NCBI GenBank assembly: GCA_025455285.1
Contig: JALOMU010000153.1
Coordinates: forward strand, 1-5,471
Source: Flavihumibacter sp.
Lineage (GTDB): Bacteria; Bacteroidota; Bacteroidia; Chitinophagales; Chitinophagaceae
DNA: 5,471 bases
Reading direction: 5' to 3'
Under the pieces are notes generated by a model. It ran no database searches and was not told where the DNA came from. It saw only the letters and a list, made by a program, of their open reading frames with translations. The translations under genes were made by a program, and so were the position numbers. Below, in pieces: positions 1 through 5,471 of this stretch (position 1 is its first letter; every line of letters starts with the position of its first letter).

Positions 1-93
1 ATCCACAATTACAAAAACAACTTTACGCGCTTTCTGAGCCTGCACCAGTGTCAGCACCAGCAAGGCTATCGTCATTAAAACAATCTTTCTCAT
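1..93 (-). CDS. N-terminal fragment of a secreted alkaline-phosphatase-superfamily phosphodiesterase (partial)
   Basis: The first 31 codons of a gene that continues beyond base 1. Residues 1-19 form a Sec signal peptide: a basic start (MRK), a hydrophobic core rich in Leu, Val and Ile, and a likely cut after VQA, leaving a mature protein that begins with Gln. Residues 24-31 (KVVFVIVD) match the first beta strand of type I phosphodiesterase/nucleotide pyrophosphatase proteins, where a VxxxxxDG motif supplies a metal-binding Asp. Asp31 would be that residue, but the fragment ends exactly there, so the Gly and the catalytic Thr/Ser are not visible. The start lies 2 bp after the TAA stop of the SusD gene, so the two are almost certainly co-transcribed and possibly translationally coupled; no Shine-Dalgarno is seen. 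Enzymes of this family often follow SusC/SusD pairs in Bacteroidota. A sulfatase or another member of the superfamily remains possible. Confidence 0.65.
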   Translation of the reverse strand, partial: MRKIVLMTIALLVLTLVQAQKARKVVFVIVD

Positions 94-95
94 AC

Positions 96-1577
96 TTATT
101 GTACTATCCAAATGGTTCCATTAATATCATCGCCCTCAGGAAACTGGTTCTTTATCGCATTCTCAACATTTACCCGATTGTTTACAAATTCATCATTGGG
201 ATACATCCATCTTTTTGGAATACGTCCGCCATTTAAGATTCCTGCACCTGACACATCAAATTGCGGAAACCCTGTTCTTCGTTGCTCATAAAAGGGCTGC
301 CATCCGGTATTCATGAACATGCTGATATATTTCTGCGTGATGATCTGTTCAATTTCCCGACCTGCTTCCAATGCCACTTCACTACTCGCAATATACTCAT
401 TCATGAGTTGCTCAGAATAGGTATTGTTGTAGTTGGAGAATTCCATGGAAGCCTTGATTCCATTTGTATAATAGGTGGATGCATTTCCGCTGATCCAACC
501 TCTTACTACCGCCTCAGCCAGAATAAATTGCAGTTCTGCATAACTAAACAGTAAGCTGGGTTCATTGATAGCTGTATACGCATACCGATCATTGATCTGT
601 GATGCATTCCCCGCACCACGCTTGGCTGTATTCTCTGCCAGGGGCGCACTTCCGGAAAGCCCATCATAGGAATCAAAATCCATTACTGCACCGTTGCTGG
701 ATGGTGTTGGCTTCCCAAATACAAACAACCTCGGATCCTTCAAGTCCTGCAACATCGTAACAAAAGAAACATCCAGGTAGTAATCCGTTTTCATGGAGTT
801 GTTGTTGAAATACGGATACTGATTGCCGGTGATATCATAATAGGGCAATCGGCCATTATCTGCATTAGATGTCATCAGTGGATACTTCGCCGGATTGGAA
901 ATAATTTCATTAAACCGCGACTTAATGTTCAACGCTGTATTATTTTCTTTTTTCGACAAACTCATCAGTACCCGTAAGGTATAGGAATTAATAAGCCGTT
1001 TCCACTTGTCTATATTACCGTTGTATATCAAATCTCCTCCAATGGCAACACCTGCAGGGTTTAAGGAATCACTGGCTATTTTTAATTCATCCAGCACTCC
1101 GCGGTAAATATCCTCCTGCTTATCATAAGCCGGACGTATGGCACTGGAGTCAGAAAAATTCCCATTCAATATGGACTGCATCATTTGGCTATAAGGAATA
1201 TCGCCAAATGTCTGCGTCATATTGAGAATAAAATGAGACTTAAGAAATTTACCGATATACCGATAGTTCGGCTTGTTGGTTCTGGCAGCTTCCTGCTCCA
1301 TTCTGATTACCTGGGAAATATTATTATACCCCATGCTACTGCGCTGCCAGCCATAATATTGGGTATTGCTGGCTCCCTGTGTATAAACCAGGTAACGACT
1401 CGCCAGGGCGGCATCAGCAGAAATGGTGGAGAAGGCTGTGCGCTCAATTGCAGGTAGGAGTAAGGAAGGATCTGCTTGTGTAGGATTATTCGGATTATCC
1501 TGGAATTCCTCGTATTTCTTACAGGAAGCGAACAGCAGTATACCAGCTATCGTAGAAAAAAGAATTGTCTTGTTCAT
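96..1577 (-). CDS. SusD/RagB-like nutrient-binding outer-membrane lipoprotein (SusD-like_2 type)
   Basis: A complete 493-residue protein, the usual length for the SusD-like_2 group. The N-terminus is a lipoprotein signal with lipobox LFAS-C and the lipidated Cys at 19; the following KKYEE contains acidic residues, as in Bacteroidota surface-export signals. Family landmarks include the NPNNPT segment (residues 28-33) with DPSLLLPAIE (36-45), TFGDIPYS (123-130), the helix LQFILAEAVVRGW (349-361) preceding the segment that runs into KASMEF, and near the C-terminus WQPFYEQRRTGFPQF (426-440) and GGRIPKRWMYP (450-460). SusD proteins are helical lids of TPR type that sit over the SusC barrel on the cell surface and capture the substrate. 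The gene follows the SusC gene by 29 bp with no terminator, so both form one operon. The start codon is fixed by the signal peptide; the leader before it is A/T-rich without Shine-Dalgarno, as is normal in Bacteroidota. The ligand cannot be inferred from the sequence. Confidence 0.95.
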   Translation of the reverse strand: MNKTILFSTIAGILLFASCKKYEEFQDNPNNPTQADPSLLLPAIERTAFSTISADAALASRYLVYTQGASNTQYYGWQRSSMGYNNISQVIRMEQEAARTNKPNYRYIGKFLKSHFILNMTQTFGDIPYSQMMQSILNGNFSDSSAIRPAYDKQEDIYRGVLDELKIASDSLNPAGVAIGGDLIYNGNIDKWKRLINSYTLRVLMSLSKKENNTALNIKSRFNEIISNPAKYPLMTSNADNGRLPYYDITGNQYPYFNNNSMKTDYYLDVSFVTMLQDLKDPRLFVFGKPTPSSNGAVMDFDSYDGLSGSAPLAENTAKRGAGNASQINDRYAYTAINEPSLLFSYAELQFILAEAVVRGWISGNASTYYTNGIKASMEFSNYNNTYSEQLMNEYIASSEVALEAGREIEQIITQKYISMFMNTGWQPFYEQRRTGFPQFDVSGAGILNGGRIPKRWMYPNDEFVNNRVNVENAIKNQFPEGDDINGTIWIVQ

Positions 1578-1606
1578 TGTTGTAATTTTTAAAATTCGGT
1601 TACTGA

Positions 1607-4600
1607 TCAGAAACGAACATTAAAATTGATACCCATACTTCTCATGGAAGGTGTTTGCAGGTCATCTCTCTCCGCATCCGGATCCACGTTAGGAATTTTT
1701 GCCAGGATGAATAGATTGTTGGCAATAAATGAAACAGAAGCACCAGTAAATACCCCCTTCATAAATTTCGCTGGCAATTGATAGGTAAGTACCAGTTCAC
1801 GCATTTTCAGATAGGTTCCGCTGTAGTAGAAATAATTATTCAGCATAGCTCCACTGGTAGTTTGCATGAAACTGATATAGTTAACCGGGGTAGTATTGGG
1901 AGCAAATTTTCTCGTATCAGAAATGATATTTCCATAACTGTCGTATTCAACATTCCCGGAGGTTACAACCACCCCTGGTCCCACATAAGTGCTATTTCCG
2001 GCATTCGCGTCATCTCTGAAAGGAGTAACAGTTCCTTTGGCAGTTCCACCCCACCACATTTTCTGATTGGTAGTGGAATAAATCAATCCGCCAATTCTTC
2101 CATCCACCGAAAAAGAGAGATTCCAATTCTTGTAGCTGAAATTATTCTGCCAGCCATAAATCCAATCCGGATCACGATCTCCAAAATACTGTCCGAATGG
2201 AGTATAGGCCTGCATACCATTGCTGTTATAAATAGCCTGGCCATCTGGTGTGCGCGACTCGGTAATGTATATACGGTCCATGCGCTGTCCTTCTTTGATC
2301 TGACCTATATAACCATCCGGATTATCCGTTGCATCTTTTAACCAGCGATGCACTTTTGAAAAGTTAAAGGTGGTTTCCCATTTGAAATTTTTTCCCCTTA
2401 CCGGATAACCACTCAATACAAACTCCCAACCCCGGCGTTGAAACACATTGGCATTTTTGAGTACACTGGTATTACCGCTTGCCTGTGATTGGGTAACATT
2501 GATGAAGTTGTTGTAATCACGGTTCGTAAAATAAGTAACATCCAGGTTGATTCTGTTCTTAAACAGCCCGATCAAGCCTCCAAATTCCGCAGACTCCACG
2601 GTAGCAGGTACTAAATCGGGAGAAATAAATGTAGTTGGCCAAACAAGTGAGGGAACGTTATTCCACTTCGGGCCAATCTGGTAAGTTGTTAAGTGTGCAT
2701 AAGGATTATTGGCATCAATAAAGCCGGTATTCACTTTTGCCCAGGAAGTTCTCAGCTTCAGGAAAGAAATCGCTTCCGGCAGGTTCAACTTATCAGATAA
2801 TACAGCCGATAATCCCGCAGATGGATAAAAATAACCATTATTCCTGATCGGCAGGGTTGATGTCTTATCGTACCGTCCTGTCAGATTCAGATAAAGAAAT
2901 CCCAACGCTTCCGCATCTATCATTCCATATAAACTTCCCGTTCTTCTTTCATTCAAGGTACTGGAACCTTTCAACGGATTGATGGTATTCGTAAGAGAAT
3001 AAAACTCTGGTATGGTTAAGCCATCAGTACTAGTGTAAACTGATTCAAAGCGGCGATAGGCATTGGCTGCACCTGCTGTTAGATTGATACCAAAATTATT
3101 TCCGAAATCGTGCTTGTAATTCAGAATCAGATCAGAATTAATATCAAGATAATTGGATTGTTCAGATGAATAATTTCCTCTTGAAATATAACTATAGGCG
3201 ATATAACTGTAAGGTTCTCTTGTGTCTGCTACACTTGAATATTGGTTAAATCCGTTTCTGAACTTAAGGGAGAGGTCCTTCGTGATTTTGTAATCAAAAG
3301 TAGCCTGACCAAAGCTGTTGTTTCTTTTATACCCGTTCAATAATTCATTGGCGATAAAATGCGGATTATTATACCAGGAAAGATTGTAATTACGCTGTTG
3401 CAAACCTTCTCTGCCAGGCATCCAGTAATTCTCGAGATCACGGATATCAATATCCGGACCGATCCAAAGAATCAGGTTATACAGATAGTTGGGCGGACCG
3501 TACCCAACGGTTGGATAGTTATCAGAATACTCCCTGTTATAGGTAAGTTTTGCATCCATGCTGAGCTTGGGAGCCAATTGATAAGTACCACCAATGGAGA
3601 AGGAACTGTTGTTCAATCCGGTATTGGGAACTACCCCATGCTGGTACATATGATTCGCGGAAACCCGGAAAGAACCTTTATCCGTACCAACTGATGCGGA
3701 GATACTGTTAGTAGACAAAATGCCTGTGCGGAAGAAGTTTTTGATATTGTTTTTTCCTCTTGATATCCAGGGTGTCGGAATACGTTGACCGGTTACAGGA
3801 TCAATCGGACTATCGTATTGGGTTGTTTCATAAAAGCCACTCGGTGTAGAAGGATCACGTTGATCCAGTTTAGGTCCCCATATCCAACCACCGCCTTCTG
3901 CGCCACCACCGGAACCATTTGAGTAAGAATATCGTCCCTGGTCTCCATTTCCATACACGGTTTGTACTTCCGGCACTACGGTATAACTGGTCTGGAACAT
4001 AGTGGAGGAGTTAAACTCAACAGTCAGTTTTCCTTTCTTACCTTTTTTAGTCGTATACATGATGGCACCATTAACCCCAAGTGCACCATACAGTGCGCCT
4101 GCAGCCGGACCTTTTAATACAGATATACTTTCAATATCATCCGCATTTATTTTATAGGGATCTGCATCCGGATCAGGTATTCCATCGATCACGATCAATG
4201 GAGTACGGCCTCTTAAAGAAATGCCCGGATTGCGGAACAGGTCTGTGGTATTCGTTATATTCAAACCGGCCACTTTACCAGTCAGCGCTGCCAGTGGAGT
4301 AGGAACTTTTGTTTTGGCCATCGTTTCTCCGCTTACTTCCTGCACCGCATAACCCAATGTTTTCTGTTGCTTTTTAATACCCAGCGCAGTAGTAACTACT
4401 ACTTCGCCGAGTTCTGTGCCATCGCTCAAAACCAGCTGAACAGAAAGTTCACGGCGGCCATTTAAAGCAATTGACTGGCTGGTGTAGCCAATAAAGGAAA
4501 ACTCCAGAACAGCATTGGAAGCTGCCTGAATGGAAAATCTTCCTTCGGAAGTGGTATTGGTACCCCTGCCGGTAGACTTATCAAGAACAGTAACACCTGC

Positions 4601-4708
4601 AAGAGGCGTTCCTTCGGCTGACCGGACAATTCCGGTTACCGGGTTATCCTGTGCGAAGCTCCAACAAGCCAGCAGCAGGAATAAACAGTTAAGCGCAATT
4701 CTTTTCAT
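1607..4708 (-). CDS. SusC/RagA-like TonB-dependent outer-membrane transporter
   Basis: A complete 1033-residue protein of standard SusC length. Residues 1-19 are a signal peptide (MKR start, Leu-rich core, cut near SFA/Q). A carboxypeptidase-regulatory-like domain spans about 22-95 (VTGIVRSAEGTPLAGVTV, GRFSI, FIGY). A TonB-box-like stretch lies at about 99-106 (ELGEVVVT). The plug follows at about 115-222, with SLRGRTPLIVIDGIP (164-178) and DDIESISVLKGPAAGALYG (190-208). The rest is a 22-strand-type barrel ending in NFNVRF, whose terminal Phe is a typical outer-membrane assembly signal. A Gly-rich loop (266-274) lies early in the barrel. There is no STN domain between signal peptide and regulatory-like domain, so control through an anti-sigma factor is unlikely. 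The plug signature deviates from the common VLKDAAAxAIYG by KGPAAGALYG. The protein should import a nutrient captured by the adjacent SusD lipoprotein, powered by TonB-ExbBD. The gene is first in the minus-strand operon and has no frameshift. Confidence 0.96.
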   Translation of the reverse strand: MKRIALNCLFLLLACWSFAQDNPVTGIVRSAEGTPLAGVTVLDKSTGRGTNTTSEGRFSIQAASNAVLEFSFIGYTSQSIALNGRRELSVQLVLSDGTELGEVVVTTALGIKKQQKTLGYAVQEVSGETMAKTKVPTPLAALTGKVAGLNITNTTDLFRNPGISLRGRTPLIVIDGIPDPDADPYKINADDIESISVLKGPAAGALYGALGVNGAIMYTTKKGKKGKLTVEFNSSTMFQTSYTVVPEVQTVYGNGDQGRYSYSNGSGGGAEGGGWIWGPKLDQRDPSTPSGFYETTQYDSPIDPVTGQRIPTPWISRGKNNIKNFFRTGILSTNSISASVGTDKGSFRVSANHMYQHGVVPNTGLNNSSFSIGGTYQLAPKLSMDAKLTYNREYSDNYPTVGYGPPNYLYNLILWIGPDIDIRDLENYWMPGREGLQQRNYNLSWYNNPHFIANELLNGYKRNNSFGQATFDYKITKDLSLKFRNGFNQYSSVADTREPYSYIAYSYISRGNYSSEQSNYLDINSDLILNYKHDFGNNFGINLTAGAANAYRRFESVYTSTDGLTIPEFYSLTNTINPLKGSSTLNERRTGSLYGMIDAEALGFLYLNLTGRYDKTSTLPIRNNGYFYPSAGLSAVLSDKLNLPEAISFLKLRTSWAKVNTGFIDANNPYAHLTTYQIGPKWNNVPSLVWPTTFISPDLVPATVESAEFGGLIGLFKNRINLDVTYFTNRDYNNFINVTQSQASGNTSVLKNANVFQRRGWEFVLSGYPVRGKNFKWETTFNFSKVHRWLKDATDNPDGYIGQIKEGQRMDRIYITESRTPDGQAIYNSNGMQAYTPFGQYFGDRDPDWIYGWQNNFSYKNWNLSFSVDGRIGGLIYSTTNQKMWWGGTAKGTVTPFRDDANAGNSTYVGPGVVVTSGNVEYDSYGNIISDTRKFAPNTTPVNYISFMQTTSGAMLNNYFYYSGTYLKMRELVLTYQLPAKFMKGVFTGASVSFIANNLFILAKIPNVDPDAERDDLQTPSMRSMGINFNVRF

Positions 4709-4717
4709 AATAAGCTG

Positions 4718-4732
4718 TATTAGTGGCTAATA
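4718..4732. repeat. Short inverted repeat in the SusC leader
   Basis: TATTAG and CTAATA are perfect 6-bp arms around the 3-nt loop TGG. The element lies 9 nt upstream of the SusC start codon, inside the probable 5' leader. It could form a weak hairpin near the ribosome entry site or bind a protein, but it is A/T-rich and short and could be chance. Confidence 0.35.
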
Positions 4733-4742
4733 AATGATGTTT

Positions 4743-4772
4743 CAAAGATGATTACTTTTTCTATTGAAACAA
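4743..4772 (-). promoter_or_regulatory. Candidate Bacteroidota-type promoter of the SusC operon
   Basis: Read on the minus strand, CATCTTTG (4750-4743) matches the Bacteroidota -7 consensus TAnnTTTG except for the first base. A TTG (4772-4770) lies 19 bp upstream, in the position of the -33 element. This would start transcription roughly 30 nt before the SusC start codon. A second, weaker candidate is TATCTTTT (4834-4827) with TTTG (4855-4852) 17 bp upstream, which would give a longer leader containing the large inverted repeat. The sequence alone cannot decide between them. Confidence 0.4.
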
Positions 4773-4773
4773 T

Positions 4774-4799
4774 ATAAATTGAACGTTCATTCAATTTAT
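4774..4799. promoter_or_regulatory. Putative TetR-family operator (26-bp inverted repeat)
   Basis: ATAAATTGAA (4774-4783) and TTCAATTTAT (4790-4799) are perfect 10-bp inverted arms around a 6-nt spacer. Nested inside is a second perfect palindrome, TGAACGTTCA (4780-4789). Half-sites of the TGAA/TTCA kind are common in operators of TetR-family repressors. The element lies between a divergent TetR-family gene and the SusC operon, and ends 2 bp from the proposed -33 element of the operon promoter. Autoregulation plus control of the SusCD operon is therefore a reasonable inference. It is not a transcription terminator: it has no G/C-rich stem and lies far from any gene 3' end. Confidence 0.6.
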
Positions 4800-4900
4800 T
4801 TAAAATTAAATAATAATAGTTTTACAAAAAGATAACCTGGTTAAATTCAGTCAAACGATTGCGTAGGAATGATTCTACAAGAAAAATGAACAGCGTACAT

Positions 4901-4908
4901 TATATTTG
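4901..4908 (+). promoter_or_regulatory. Candidate -7 box of the TetR-family gene
   Basis: TATATTTG is an exact match to the Bacteroidota -7 consensus TAnnTTTG and lies 22 bp before the ATG at 4931. No clear TTG is seen at the -33 position, so the promoter would depend on the -7 box or on an activator. Confidence 0.5.
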
Positions 4909-4930
4909 TCAGGAACCCTAAGCATACTAC

Positions 4931-5062
4931 ATGGGAAGAAAGAGTTTAAAGGAATCCCGGCAGGCGGAGATCGTCAGCGCTTTTTATAAGCTGGCAAAAA
5001 AAGACGGACTTGAAAATGCATCCATAGCAAAAACTGCTGCCTTACGTGAAGTTCAGTATTGA
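4931..5062 (+). pseudogene. TetR-family transcriptional regulator, N-terminal fragment cut by a sequence junction
   Basis: The reading frame encodes 43 residues before TGA. Residues 1-37 are a convincing start of a TetR-family DNA-binding domain: a basic N-terminus (MGRKSLKESR), helix 1 (QAEIVSAFYKLAKKDGLEN) and the beginning of helix 2 (ASIAKTAA). A normal family member has about 190-210 residues, and the recognition helix with its usual aromatic-rich end (of the HYF kind) should follow here. Instead the frame reads LREVQY and stops, and no other frame continues the family. The break falls at about base 5042. The fragment cannot bind DNA as it stands. In the source organism the gene is probably intact and divergent from the SusC operon, with the inverted repeat at 4774-4799 as its likely operator. 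The start is supported by the promoter-like TATATTTG upstream and the typical MGRKS beginning. Confidence 0.75.
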
Positions 5063-5247
5063 TGAAGCTATATTGTTCCGATATCTTGGTCTTTTTATCG
5101 GTGACTGCATGCGAAACTCCAACATCCGGTAAATTTGGGGTCAATTTTCGGGGAGAAGGAGGTACATACTGCGTGCAGTTTTAAGGGTACCGTCTGATTA
5201 CCGAGCAAAGCATACGGCAACTTACCTCTCCCGCTCAATTTACCTCT

Positions 5248-5355
5248 TTAAAGCCTGCTAGCGTGGTCCACGTTTTCCATAATCACAATGATTGACTTCC
5301 CACGGGACTTCGTGTTTTGAAACACTTCAGTCAGCTTTATAATGTCGTCTGGCGT
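5248..5355 (-). other. Exon-like open stretch of 35 codons in the foreign tail
   Basis: On the minus strand, directly after a TTTATAG that could serve as a splice acceptor, 35 codons read TPDDIIKLTEVFQNTKSRGK, then SIIVIMENVDHASRL, then TAA. The mix is protein-like: an amphipathic helix followed by a hydrophobic strand with acidic residues (IIVIMENVD), reminiscent of a Walker B strand of a P-loop ATPase. There is no bacterial start codon at its beginning, as the frame is closed by TAG (5358-5356) immediately upstream. It may be the last coding exon of a eukaryotic gene. I do not recognise the family, and at this length chance is a real alternative. Confidence 0.25.
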
Positions 5356-5412
5356 CTATAAATGTTGATGTTGATGTCAACACAGTGACGTCAGTAAGAA
5401 TTCCTCATTGAC

Positions 5413-5450
5413 TGGTCGGCTGATTGGCCAATCGGTTGGTCAACCGGTTG
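5413..5450. repeat. Degenerate 4-bp tandem repeat with stacked palindromes
   Basis: The stretch reads as imperfect tetranucleotides (TGGT, CGGC, TGAT, TGGC, CAAT, CGGT, TGGT, CAAC, CGGT). Within it are the perfect palindromes GATTGGCCAATC (5422-5433) and CAACCGGTTG (5441-5450), plus the inverted arms CGGTTG/CAACCG (5433-5438 and 5441-5446). Such decayed simple repeats are common in metazoan non-coding DNA and rare in Bacteroidota genomes. Confidence 0.5.
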
Positions 5451-5471
5451 TCTCGTGTATACAGTAAACAC

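Larger units (their letters stand above)
5043..5471. other. Non-bacterial-looking tail without recognisable genes (possible chimeric or foreign DNA)
   Basis: After the break in the TetR-family gene, 429 bases contain no open frame of bacterial gene size on either strand, no RNA gene, and no insertion-sequence end or target duplication that I can recognise. Composition and texture differ from the dense coding DNA to the left: short stop-bounded open stretches, a palindromic TGACGTCA (5386-5393), a degenerate 4-bp repeat (5413-5450) and several splice-site-like GTAA/AG dinucleotides. This is the look of intronic or intergenic eukaryotic DNA. A chimeric assembly, a chimeric library molecule or, less likely, a true insertion would all explain it. 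Confidence 0.5.

Noticed and set aside
48..554. Plus-strand open frames opposite the SusD gene and the partial phosphodiesterase
   Set aside because: They oppose two genes with clear signal sequences and family motifs, so they are reverse-strand artefacts.
1584..1596. AATTTT/AAAATT inverted repeat in the 29-bp gap between SusC and SusD genes
   Set aside because: Only A/T pairs with a 1-nt loop; it cannot act as an intrinsic terminator and is expected in an A/T-rich leader.
1778..2341. A 187-codon open frame on the plus strand inside the SusC gene
   Set aside because: It is antisense to a well-supported transporter, shows no domain, has an unusual Ile/Ser-rich composition typical of antisense frames, and no promoter or start context.
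3359..3694. A 111-codon plus-strand open frame inside the SusC gene
   Set aside because: Antisense to the conserved barrel coding sequence, with no recognisable protein features.
4660..4708. LLLAC in the SusC signal peptide as a possible lipobox
   Set aside because: SusC proteins are beta-barrels processed by signal peptidase I; the SFA/Q cut site fits better, and the following residues are not lipoprotein-like.
4763..4773. ATTG-AAA-CAAT inverted repeat next to the proposed operator
   Set aside because: Four-base arms in A/T-rich DNA are not significant.
5386..5393. TGACGTCA, identical to the cAMP response element palindrome
   Set aside because: An 8-bp site occurs readily by chance, and without an identified eukaryotic promoter next to it no regulatory claim is justified.

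Overview
The window looks like a small contig with two parts of different origin. Bases 1 to about 5041 are typical Bacteroidota DNA, most like Chitinophagaceae or a related family. The signs are a SusC/SusD outer-membrane pair, a lipoprotein signal of the Bacteroidota kind, translation starts without Shine-Dalgarno sequences, and promoter-like boxes of the TAnnTTTG type. The genus assignment is inference from protein style only.

Layout: a minus-strand operon fills bases 1-4708. In transcription order it holds a SusC-like TonB-dependent transporter (4708-1607), a SusD-like surface lipoprotein of the SusD-like_2/RagB type (1577-96, 29 bp downstream), and the first 31 codons of an exported protein (93-1, 2 bp downstream). 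That last fragment looks like the N-terminus of an alkaline-phosphatase-superfamily phosphodiesterase/nucleotide pyrophosphatase. SusC and SusD would bind a nutrient and import it across the outer membrane using TonB energy, and the third protein would act on phosphoesters in the periplasm or at the surface. The actual substrate cannot be read from the sequence.

Upstream of the operon is a 222-bp divergent intergenic region (4709-4930). It carries candidate promoters on both strands and a strong 26-bp inverted repeat (10-bp perfect arms) that looks like a TetR-family operator. On the plus strand a TetR-family regulator begins at 4931, but only its first ~37 residues are recognisable before the reading frame runs into unrelated sequence and stops at 5062.

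From about 5042 to the end (430 bases) there is no recognisable bacterial gene. This tail has degenerate 4-bp repeats, stacked short palindromes and short open stretches flanked by splice-site-like dinucleotides. It resembles non-coding eukaryotic, perhaps metazoan host, DNA. The simplest reading is a chimeric assembly or library junction in a host-associated sample; a real insertion or transfer junction is possible but less likely. No convincing new biological system is visible. The most useful observations are the putative TetR operator controlling a SusCD operon, and the junction.
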